From contig DKKL01000040.1 of the NCBI GenBank assembly GCA_002455255.1, positions 1 to 18,229 of the forward strand: a stretch of 18,229 nucleotides of DNA. The letters are read 5' to 3'. Position numbers and translations under genes: made by a program. This stretch comes from Candidatus Tepidiaquacellales bacterium UBA6667. Its GTDB lineage: Bacteria > Bacteroidota > Ignavibacteria > Tepidaquicellales > Tepidaquicellaceae. The notes under the pieces were generated by a model, which was not told the DNA's origin, did not search any database, and was given only the letters and a program-made list of their open reading frames with translations. Shown here in pieces: positions 8,883 to 16,029 of this stretch (positions are counted from its first letter, which is position 1; each line of letters starts with the position of its first letter).

Positions 8883-9092
8883 AGTTTATTTAATTTCATT
8901 TATTAAAATAGTAAGTTATAATACTAATTTTTACTCGCTGTTTATTCTTGTTATTTATATTATTTTTATATTTTTTTGCCTTAAATCTTTGTTTTAAATT
9001 TATTTTGCATTTTTTTGAAGTTAATTTATTAATGAATTTAAAAATATTAGTTTCAACACTTAAACTTTTATGATTAATTAAAAAATATTAAA
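8883..9092. promoter_or_regulatory. Divergent intergenic region upstream of the FIST operon
   Basis: A 210-base, very AT-rich gap between two divergent starts, one for the DHp protein on the minus strand and one for the FIST gene on the plus strand. It must contain promoters by position. I could not find a convincing -10/-35 pair or a TTTG/TAnnTTTG element on either strand, nor a clear operator or a hairpin with a GC stem. The bases just before the FIST start (ttaaaaaatattaaa) contain no Shine-Dalgarno sequence. Confidence 0.3.
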
Positions 9093-10235
9093 ATGAAAAT
9101 TCAACAATTAAAATCCGGTAACGGTACTGATTGGGAATTAGTAGGCAGTAATGCTGATTCCACAAATCCAAATTTAGTAATTATTTTTGGTAGTACCGAT
9201 TTATTGAAAAATAACGTAAATGTTAATTATTTAAAAGAAAAATATCCTAACGCAATTTTTGCAGGATGTTCTACTTCAGGTGAAATTTCCGGTGTCCAGG
9301 TTTTTGACAATACTATAATTGCTACTGCTATTGAATTTGAAAAAACTAAAATTATTTCTCACAGTATTGAAATTAATTCACCGGAAGATAGCTTTTCTAA
9401 AGGTGCGGAATTAATTAATATGTTTGACTCAAATGAACTTAAACATATTTTTGTATTATCTGATGGATTAAATATTAATGGCAGTAAACTTGTTGAAGGG
9501 ATGAGGTCTGTTGTTCCACAGGATGTTAGCATAACAGGGGGACTCGCCGGTGATGGTTCTCGCTTCTCTGAAACTTTTATTATTGATGATGAAAGAAATT
9601 CTGTTTCTAAAAAAGTTACTGCTGTTGGATTTTATGGTAAAGATATAAAAATTGGTTACGGCTCTCTTGGAGGTTGGGATAGTTTTGGAATTGACAGAGT
9701 TGTTACTAAATCAAAAGGAAATGTATTGTTTGAACTTGATAATACTCCTGCTCTTACTTTATACAAATCTTTCCTTGGTGATCAGGCAAAAAATCTTCCT
9801 TCTTCCGGTTTATTGTTCCCATTGAGTATGAGAACTGATTCTGATACTACTCCTGTCGTAAGAACGATTCTTGCTATAGACGAAAATGCTCAAAGTCTGA
9901 CTTTCGCAGGTGATATTCCTGAAGGTGCATATGTCCGTTTGATGAAAGCTAATTTTGACAGATTAATTGATGGTGCTGAAGAAGCCGCAAAAGTTAGTGT
10001 AAAGGGTAGTGATGGTAATAATCCTGAACTTGCAATTCTTATTAGCTGTGTAGGTAGAAAACTCGTTTTAAAACAAATGGTTGAAGAAGAAGTTGAAGCA
10101 GTTCAATCCGTAATAGGTGAAAATTCAATTATTACCGGTTTTTATTCTTATGGTGAAATCGCTCCGTTTATGAAAGAAGCTAAATGTGAACTTCACAACC
10201 AAACAATGACAATTACAACTTTTTCCGAAAACTAA
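9093..10235 (+). CDS. FIST domain sensory protein (FIST_N + FIST_C)
   Basis: A 380-aa cytoplasmic protein with no signal peptide. FIST_N covers about residues 27-217, with the typical GCSTSGEI (58-65), IFVLSDGLN (119-127) and TGGLAGDG (148-155). FIST_C covers about 218-362, with SCVGRKLVLKQ (318-328), GFYSYGEIAP (349-358) and LHNQTMTITTF (367-377). FIST proteins are predicted small-ligand sensors, with amino acids proposed as ligands from gene context, and they are often encoded beside kinases or chemotaxis transducers. Here the protein has no attached effector, and a PAS kinase gene starts five bases after its stop, so it probably feeds that kinase. It is the first gene of a plus-strand operon continuing at least to 14040. 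Confidence 0.95.
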   Translation: MKIQQLKSGNGTDWELVGSNADSTNPNLVIIFGSTDLLKNNVNVNYLKEKYPNAIFAGCSTSGEISGVQVFDNTIIATAIEFEKTKIISHSIEINSPEDSFSKGAELINMFDSNELKHIFVLSDGLNINGSKLVEGMRSVVPQDVSITGGLAGDGSRFSETFIIDDERNSVSKKVTAVGFYGKDIKIGYGSLGGWDSFGIDRVVTKSKGNVLFELDNTPALTLYKSFLGDQAKNLPSSGLLFPLSMRTDSDTTPVVRTILAIDENAQSLTFAGDIPEGAYVRLMKANFDRLIDGAEEAAKVSVKGSDGNNPELAILISCVGRKLVLKQMVEEEVEAVQSVIGENSIITGFYSYGEIAPFMKEAKCELHNQTMTITTFSEN

Positions 10236-10240
10236 TTTTT

Positions 10241-11587
10241 ATGGTTGAACAAAATTATCACCGACTTCTAAAAAGACAGATACAAAAACATCTTAAATCT
10301 GTTGATCTTGAAAATCCTGAAATTAATAATCTGTTAATAGCAGTAAGTGAAGCGTATCAAAGTTTTAATAATGATCATATTCAGCTTGAAAGAACTCTCG
10401 ATCTTTCTTCAAATGAACTTTTCAAAGCTAATGAAAAGTTAAACCAGTATAATGAAGAACTTGAAGAAAAAGTAATCGCAAGAACTAAAGAACTCGAAAA
10501 TTCAAGAGCATATCTTGATAATATTCTCAATGCTGTTGCCAACCCTATATTTGTTAAAGACTCTGAACACCGTTTCGTTATGTTGAATGATGCTATGTGT
10601 GAAATCATTGGTAAATCAAGAGATATATTACTCGGTAAATCTGATTATGATTTTTTCCCAAAAGAACAAGCAGACGTTTTTTGGGCTAAGGATGAAGAAG
10701 TTTTTAAAAGTAAAATTGAAAATATTAATGAAGAACTTCTTACAGATAGTGAGGGGATTGTAAGAACTATTCTAACAAAAAAAACCATATTTACTGATGT
10801 TTCCGGAAAAGATTGTTTAGTTGGTACTATCACTGATTTAACTGATAGAAAAGAAATGGAAGAAGAGTTAAAAATTAAAAATGAAACTCTCACTTCTTAT
10901 TCATATGAACTTGAAAGAATAAACAAAGAGTTGGATCAGTTTGCATATATTGTTTCTCATGATTTAAAAGCTCCTTTAAGAGCTATTTCAAATCTTTCAA
11001 TGTGGATTGAAGAAGATATTGAAGATAAAATCAGTGAAGAAACAAAAAAAAATCTGGAGTTACTGCGTGGACGTGTCCAGAGAATGGAAGATTTGATTAA
11101 CGGTATTTTGGAATATTCTCGTGCCGGTAGAACTAAAACAAATTTAAGTGATTTAAATCTACACGATTTTGTTAAAGATATCGTTGATAATTTAGCTCCT
11201 CCGGAAAATTTTGAAATTCAAATTTCTGACGATTTACCAATTGGTAAATTTGATAAACTTGCTATGGAACAGATTTTTCAAAATTTAATTAGTAATGCTA
11301 TTAAATATAATAAAAACGAAAACCCTACAATTACGGTGTCTGTTGAAGATTGTGATAAAAGTTTTATATTTTGCGTTAGTGATAATGGTAACGGAATTGA
11401 TAAGCAGTTTCACGATAAAATTTTTATTATATTCCAAACTTTACAGGCAAGAGATAAATTTGAAAGTACTGGAGTTGGTCTTGCAATAGTAAAAAAAATA
11501 ATTGAAGAAAAAGGCGGTAAAATCTGGATAGAATCTGAACCGGGAAATGGTGCCAAATTTTATTTCGAATTACCAAAAAATAAATAA
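10241..11587 (+). CDS. Soluble PAS histidine kinase, partner of the FIST protein
   Basis: A 448-aa kinase with no membrane segment. The N-terminal stretch (about 6-65, with LLKRQIQKHL and a segment ending LSSNEL) is a helical module I associate with FIST-linked kinases. A coiled coil follows (to about 88), then a PAS domain (about 88-205, ending TDLTDRK). The DHp domain has His240 in VSHDLKAPLRAI, the cyanobacterial-phytochrome-like form of the H-box. The ATPase domain has an N-box NLISNAIKY (Asn352), G1 DNGNG (381-385) and G2 STGVGLAIV (409-417), so all catalytic motifs are present. This H-box subclass normally pairs with Rcp1-type regulators, and such a gene follows 24 bases after the stop. 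The input is probably the FIST protein plus a PAS ligand. Confidence 0.95.
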   Translation: MVEQNYHRLLKRQIQKHLKSVDLENPEINNLLIAVSEAYQSFNNDHIQLERTLDLSSNELFKANEKLNQYNEELEEKVIARTKELENSRAYLDNILNAVANPIFVKDSEHRFVMLNDAMCEIIGKSRDILLGKSDYDFFPKEQADVFWAKDEEVFKSKIENINEELLTDSEGIVRTILTKKTIFTDVSGKDCLVGTITDLTDRKEMEEELKIKNETLTSYSYELERINKELDQFAYIVSHDLKAPLRAISNLSMWIEEDIEDKISEETKKNLELLRGRVQRMEDLINGILEYSRAGRTKTNLSDLNLHDFVKDIVDNLAPPENFEIQISDDLPIGKFDKLAMEQIFQNLISNAIKYNKNENPTITVSVEDCDKSFIFCVSDNGNGIDKQFHDKIFIIFQTLQARDKFESTGVGLAIVKKIIEEKGGKIWIESEPGNGAKFYFELPKNK

Positions 11588-11599
11588 ATAAATAAATAA
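11581..11599. repeat. TAAA microsatellite spanning the kinase stop codon
   Basis: TAAA is repeated four full times plus a partial unit. The kinase stop is the TAA at 11585-11587. Because the unit is four bases long, further TAA triplets at 11589, 11593 and 11597 close the other two frames and then the first again. It is short and may simply reflect the AT-rich base composition. Confidence 0.7.
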
Positions 11600-11611
11600 T
11601 TATACAAAATT

Positions 11612-12049
11612 ATGAACGAATCTTTAATAAATGTAATGCTGGTTGAAGATGATGAAGTTGATGTTATGAATGTTAAACGTGCATTCAAAAAAAACAATAT
11701 CAAAAATCAATTGTTCGTTGCAGAAAATGGGCTTGAAGCATTGGCAATGCTTAGAGATGAATCTGATGATAAAATTGTTCCGCTCCCGAGAATTATTTTG
11801 CTCGATTTAAATATGCCTAAAATGGGAGGTATTGAATTTCTTAAAGAAATCAGAAAAGATGAAAAACTTAAAAATCTTTCTGTATTTGTCATGACTACTT
11901 CTAATGAAGATAATGATAAAGTTGATGCTTATAATCTCAATGTTGCAGGATATATTTTAAAACCATTATCAATCGAAAAATTTATTTCTGCAGTCGGAAT
12001 TCTAAAAAACTATTGGATGCTTTGCGAATTCCCTAAAATTAATGAATAA
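11612..12049 (+). CDS. Rcp1/RcpA-like response regulator (single receiver)
   Basis: A 145-aa single-domain receiver of the Rcp1 subclass, recognised by VEDDEVD at the start, the extended segment before the phosphorylation loop (DDKIVPLPRIILLDLNMP, Asp65), VMTTS (93-97) and GYILKPLS (113-120, Lys117), and a C-terminal helix with YWMLCEFP. The acidic residues are Glu12-Asp13-Asp14. The phytochrome kinase Cph1 uses a regulator of this class. Here the cognate donor is most likely His240 of the kinase directly upstream. There is no output domain. It could hand phosphate to another histidine or act by binding, and the hybrid kinase nine bases downstream is the obvious next element. Confidence 0.94.
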   Translation: MNESLINVMLVEDDEVDVMNVKRAFKKNNIKNQLFVAENGLEALAMLRDESDDKIVPLPRIILLDLNMPKMGGIEFLKEIRKDEKLKNLSVFVMTTSNEDNDKVDAYNLNVAGYILKPLSIEKFISAVGILKNYWMLCEFPKINE

Positions 12050-12057
12050 ATCCTGTT

Positions 12058-14040
12058 ATGGATCAAATAAAAATACTTTTAATTGAAGATGATGATATTG
12101 ATACTATGGCTTTCCAAAGATTGCTAAAAAAATCTTCGCTTGAATATCAGTTTCTTAATACCGGTGATGCCGCTTCTTCTACTGAATTGCTCGAAAAGGA
12201 AAATGTTGATTTTATATTTCTCGATTATCAGCTTCCCGGTTCTGATGGGTTAAGTCTTTTAAAAGAAATTAAAAGTAAATATCCTGACATCATTATTACT
12301 GTTCTCACTTCACAAGGTGATGAAAAATTAGCCGTTGAAATGATGAAAGCCGGTGCTTATGATTATTATGCAAAATCTGAATTAAGCGTTGATTTACTTG
12401 AAAAAATTATCCATTCCGGTACTGTTTATCAAAAAGCAATTTCTGCTAAAACTCAAGCCGAACTCGAAAATCTTGAAAATCAGTTATTGTTACAAAGAAT
12501 TACAACTTCAATTCCTGAAATTATTTCTGTAACTGATATTGATGATAATAAATTAATTTTTTCTAACCAGTCTTTGGGAGAGTTTCTTGGCTATTCTGCA
12601 AAAGAAACTGAATCTCTCGGAAATAATATAATTAAAATTCTCATACACCCTGAAGATTTTGAAAAAGAAAATATCAGGTATTTTAAAATAACGAATCATT
12701 CTTCAAATGATTATATCGAATCTATTCTGAGATTAAAACATAACGACGGTCAATATAGATGGCTCTTTTTCCGTGATTTAGTATTTGCTAAGGATAGTAA
12801 AAATAAAATTAAAGAAGTTTTAACTGTAATTAATGATATAACCTTTCATAAAGTTGCCGAAGAACAGCTCAAACAGGCAAAAGCTAATGCCGAAAATGCT
12901 GCACGAATTAAATCTGAATTTTTATCCAATATGTCTCACGAGATTAGAACTCCGCTTAATGCGATTATCGGAATTACAGATTTACTTCTACAGGAAAATC
13001 AATCTGAATCTAACAGTGAATATCTTAAAGCAATAAAATTTTCAGCAGATAATCTGCTTGTTATTGTAAATGATGTATTGGATTTCTCAAAAATTGAATC
13101 GGGTAAAATTGCTTTTGAATCTATTGAGTTTAATCTGAAAGAAAAACTATCTGAACTTGTAAAGATTTATTCTATTAAAGCTTCTGAAAAAAATATTTCT
13201 CTCGGATATTTTATTGATGATGCTGTTTCTGATATTTTAATTGGTGACCCCTTTAAGTTGAATCAAATTTTAATCAACCTTGTTGGTAATGCCATTAAAT
13301 TTACTCAAACAGGTGGGGTTGATATTTCTGTTTCTATGAAAAATAAAACTGAAGAAATTGTATTGCTTGAATTTTCAGTTAAAGATACAGGTATCGGTAT
13401 TCCTATCGAACTACAAAGTAAAATTTTTGAAAGTTTTACACAGGCTTATTCTGAAACTTCAAGAAAATTCGGTGGCACCGGGCTCGGCTTGGCTATCGTA
13501 AAAAAACTTATTGAACTTCAAGGTGGTTCCATTAGAGTTGAATCTTCTCAAAATTCAGGTTCTAATTTTATTTTTCAAATGTCTTTCGGTATTTCAAATT
13601 CTAAAGATTCTAAAGAAGTAGAAAATTATTCTCCATCTGATTATAATTTTGAAGGGTTGAAAGTATTATATGCTGAAGATAATGTTATGAATCAGTTTTT
13701 TATTAAAAAATTATTTGCTAAATGGAAAATTGAATATGATGTTGTTTGTAACGGAAGGGAAGCCGTTGATTTCATTGTGAAACGTGATTATGATATTGTT
13801 CTGGTTGATTTACAAATGCCGGAACTTGATGGCTTTGAAGTTGCAAAATTTATTAGAACTGATAATATAAGTGGATTTAATAAAGACGTTCCTATTATTG
13901 CATTCACTGCTGATATTTCTCCCGAAACTAAAACTAAAGTTCTAAGTACCGGTATGAATGATTACTTAACAAAGCCCTTTAAACAGGATGATTTACTTCA
14001 AAAACTATCAAGATATATAAGCTCTCCGGATCAACTCTGA
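12058..14040 (+). CDS. Hybrid histidine kinase REC-PAS-HisKA-HATPase-REC
   Basis: A 660-aa soluble protein. Receiver 1 (about 4-122) has Glu10-Asp11-Asp12, Asp56 in FLDYQLPGSDG and Lys106 followed by Ser in place of the usual Pro. A PAS domain spans about 145-265, with DGQYRWLFFRD near its end. After a short coiled coil, the DHp domain has His294 in NMSHEIRTPLNAI. The ATPase domain has Asn411 in NLVGNAIKF, DTGIGIP (443-449) and GGTGLGLAI (472-480). Receiver 2 (about 533-655) has Asp584 in LVDLQMPELDG and Lys639 in TKPF. It has no HPt, so an external HPt or phosphotransferase is needed to move phosphate on from receiver 2. Within this window the candidates are His1058 of the MASE1 hybrid and His18 of the degenerate kinase. 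As the fourth gene of the FIST operon, its N-terminal receiver makes it a second-tier kinase. Confidence 0.95.
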   Translation: MDQIKILLIEDDDIDTMAFQRLLKKSSLEYQFLNTGDAASSTELLEKENVDFIFLDYQLPGSDGLSLLKEIKSKYPDIIITVLTSQGDEKLAVEMMKAGAYDYYAKSELSVDLLEKIIHSGTVYQKAISAKTQAELENLENQLLLQRITTSIPEIISVTDIDDNKLIFSNQSLGEFLGYSAKETESLGNNIIKILIHPEDFEKENIRYFKITNHSSNDYIESILRLKHNDGQYRWLFFRDLVFAKDSKNKIKEVLTVINDITFHKVAEEQLKQAKANAENAARIKSEFLSNMSHEIRTPLNAIIGITDLLLQENQSESNSEYLKAIKFSADNLLVIVNDVLDFSKIESGKIAFESIEFNLKEKLSELVKIYSIKASEKNISLGYFIDDAVSDILIGDPFKLNQILINLVGNAIKFTQTGGVDISVSMKNKTEEIVLLEFSVKDTGIGIPIELQSKIFESFTQAYSETSRKFGGTGLGLAIVKKLIELQGGSIRVESSQNSGSNFIFQMSFGISNSKDSKEVENYSPSDYNFEGLKVLYAEDNVMNQFFIKKLFAKWKIEYDVVCNGREAVDFIVKRDYDIVLVDLQMPELDGFEVAKFIRTDNISGFNKDVPIIAFTADISPETKTKVLSTGMNDYLTKPFKQDDLLQKLSRYISSPDQL

Positions 14041-14070
14041 TTCATTATATCATTAATATTTTTTAAAAAA

Positions 14071-14985
14071 TTGAAAAATAAAAAAATATTTTTAACCGGT
14101 GGCAGTGGTATGCTCGGTGAAATTTTATCTTCTCTTTTGAAAGATAAATACAATTTTATATCTCAGTATTTCTCTAATGATAAAGCAATCAGTCAAAATG
14201 ATTCTGTTAAATTAAATTTAGCTGAATATAAAAATGTTAAAAACTTTTTAATTGATTATAAACCTGATATAATTATTCACACCGCAGCTATCTCTAGACC
14301 TGATGTTTGTGAATCTATGGATTTTACTGATGTAAAAAAAATAAATGTAACACCGTGTGAATATTTGACTGAATATATACATAACTACGGTGAAAAAATT
14401 ATTTATACTTCAACAGATCTCGTTTATGATGGCAATGGTTCCGGTATGTTAACTGAAAATTCAATGTTAAACCCTGCTTCTGTATATGCTAAATCAAAGC
14501 TTGAAGGTGAAGATGCTGTTAAAGAAACTTCTGATAAACATATTATCTTAAGGCAATCTCTAATGTTTGGGTTCAGTCATAGTAATGCTGTAAATAATTT
14601 TCAACTTATGTATCAATCTCTTTCTGATGGTAAATGTGTAAATCTGTTCGATGATCAGTTCAGAACTCCAATGTCTTCACTTCAATCAGCAAAAATTATT
14701 ACTGAAATGATAAATAAAGAATTTGAATTCGGAATTTATAATCATGGAGGTGATGAAAAAATTTCAAGATATGATCTTGGTAATATTCTTTGTAATGTTG
14801 AATCTTTCAATCATAAATTGATAAATAAAATTTCAATGAATGCCGTTCCGGGTGTTAATAAAGTTAAAGATGTTTCTATGAATTGTACAAAATTAAGAAA
14901 TCAGGGATTTTTGTGTGATACACTGGAACAATCTGTTATTGAATGCATTTTAAGATATAAGAATTCAAAATCAAATATTTTATGA
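14071..14985 (+). CDS. RmlD-like NAD(P)-dependent reductase (dTDP-4-dehydrorhamnose reductase family)
   Basis: A 304-aa extended short-chain dehydrogenase of the RmlD_sub_bind type. The nucleotide-binding loop TGGSGMLG (9-16) lies directly after the first strand. IIHTAA (68-73) follows the fourth strand, TSTD (113-116) gives the catalytic Ser/Thr, and YAKSK (139-143) is the catalytic YxxxK. The family reduces a 4-keto nucleotide sugar, most often dTDP-6-deoxy-L-lyxo-4-hexulose to dTDP-L-rhamnose, although related proteins serve other sugars or methionine adenosyltransferase regulation. The start is a TTG at 14071: no in-frame ATG precedes the Rossmann fold, and the next Met (residue 14) lies inside the cofactor loop. 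No rmlA, rmlB or rmlC is present here, so the substrate is uncertain. It follows the kinase by 30 bases and overlaps the next gene by ATGA. Confidence 0.88.
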   Translation: MKNKKIFLTGGSGMLGEILSSLLKDKYNFISQYFSNDKAISQNDSVKLNLAEYKNVKNFLIDYKPDIIIHTAAISRPDVCESMDFTDVKKINVTPCEYLTEYIHNYGEKIIYTSTDLVYDGNGSGMLTENSMLNPASVYAKSKLEGEDAVKETSDKHIILRQSLMFGFSHSNAVNNFQLMYQSLSDGKCVNLFDDQFRTPMSSLQSAKIITEMINKEFEFGIYNHGGDEKISRYDLGNILCNVESFNHKLINKISMNAVPGVNKVKDVSMNCTKLRNQGFLCDTLEQSVIECILRYKNSKSNIL

Positions 14986-15491
14986 TTAAAATTATTTTTC
15001 TGATTTTTGTTTTTGTATCATATTGCAATTCTAATGTATTTTCTCAAAATCAGGATTATTTTGAGGAACATATTAATAATTCAGTTTTCAATTTAATTGG
15101 AAATGTTAAACATAAAAATATTTATTCCGTAAAATTCCAAAGATTTGATAATGAAATTGATTTGAAAAATTATCTCGCAAATCCAGATATTCTCAATCCC
15201 GATGAACCCGGTGAAATAGATTTTTCAAAATATACTTTACTGCTTTGCCCAATCAATGGTGTTGATTGTCATTCTAAATTTAAATTTGAATATGAAGTAA
15301 ATGATGAATTAAAATCTGCATTTATTAAAAAGACTGTAATTTATGGTGGCTGCAGAGCAGGTGGCAGACGGTTTAATAAATGGGTGCTTATCCCTAAACT
15401 AAATGAAGATTATAAAATTATTTATATGAGTAAAATGGAAGATGATTTGCATGGCAAATATACTGACTACGAAATTATAAGTGTTAATTAA
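14982..15491 (+). CDS. Small secreted protein of unknown function
   Basis: I do not recognise this 169-aa protein. It begins with a clear signal peptide (about 1-21, hydrophobic 2-13). Cys15 lies in the peptide, but the residues around it (SYC) do not make a lipobox, so signal peptidase I cleavage near VFSQ is more likely. The mature part has three cysteines: Cys89 in LLLCP, Cys96 in VDCHS and Cys124 in YGGCRAGGRR. It contains no haem CxxCH motif and has no T9SS tail. Its ATG overlaps the TGA of the reductase gene (ATGA), which suggests co-translation. Its stop shares the palindrome TTAATTAA with the stop of the AlgH gene on the other strand. Confidence 0.85.
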   Translation: MIKIIFLIFVFVSYCNSNVFSQNQDYFEEHINNSVFNLIGNVKHKNIYSVKFQRFDNEIDLKNYLANPDILNPDEPGEIDFSKYTLLLCPINGVDCHSKFKFEYEVNDELKSAFIKKTVIYGGCRAGGRRFNKWVLIPKLNEDYKIIYMSKMEDDLHGKYTDYEIISVN

Positions 15492-16029
15492 CTATCGGGT
15501 CTTCAGGGTAAGTCGAAAGAATCTTATATTCTCCTCCCATTTCTCTTAATAATCCTGACCAAAGCGATTTATCGTTTTCACTGAATAATTTTTCTTCATC
15601 TATATCAGTTACTATCCACGACTTCTGTTTTATTTCTCCTTCAAGCTGTTCTGCACTCCAACCTGAATAACCCAGAAAAAATATCATATCATCTTTTTTT
15701 ATAACACCTGTATTAATTAATGATTTTATCTGTTCATAATTTCCGCCCCAATAAATACCATCCTGTACTTTGAATGAATCTTCTATTATGTCCCCAAGTC
15801 TATGTATAACGTTTAATATTTCTTGCTGAACTGGTCCGCCCATATATAAATTGGTATCAATATCCGGAAAGTCATCTACAATTTCAGATAAATTTATATT
15901 CAATTTCTTATTGATTATAAACCCAACTGTTCCGTTTTCATTATGTTCTGTAAGATATATTACTGACCGCTTAAATGTATCATTCAAAAATGGTGCTGAT
16001 ATTAATATTTTTCCTTTATCCGGTTTCAT
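15484..16029 (-). CDS. AlgH/YqgE family protein (UPF0301)
   Basis: With the start at 16029 the protein has 181 aa, close to the 187 aa of E. coli YqgE. Family features are KILISAP near the start, FKRSVIYLTEHNENGTVGFIIN, the loop MGGPV, GDII, FLGYSGWSAEQLEGEI and a Trp (KSWIV) before the C-terminal helices. The biochemical role of the family is not settled; AlgH was first linked to alginate regulation in Pseudomonas. A longer reading from 16065 exists, but its extra 12 residues overlap the coding end of the upstream gene, and homologues start at the chosen Met. That ATG overlaps the upstream TAA by one base (TAATG), which favours re-initiation after the exported haem protein gene. The 3' end overlaps the convergent secreted-protein gene by eight bases. 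Confidence 0.94.
   Translation of the reverse strand: MKPDKGKILISAPFLNDTFKRSVIYLTEHNENGTVGFIINKKLNINLSEIVDDFPDIDTNLYMGGPVQQEILNVIHRLGDIIEDSFKVQDGIYWGGNYEQIKSLINTGVIKKDDMIFFLGYSGWSAEQLEGEIKQKSWIVTDIDEEKLFSENDKSLWSGLLREMGGEYKILSTYPEDPIVN

Noticed and set aside
8752..8997. Plus-strand frame of 81 aa crossing from the degenerate kinase into the intergenic region
   Set aside because: Its first half is antisense to the DHp domain and its second half is low-complexity hydrophobic translation of T-rich DNA. It has no recognisable start signal.
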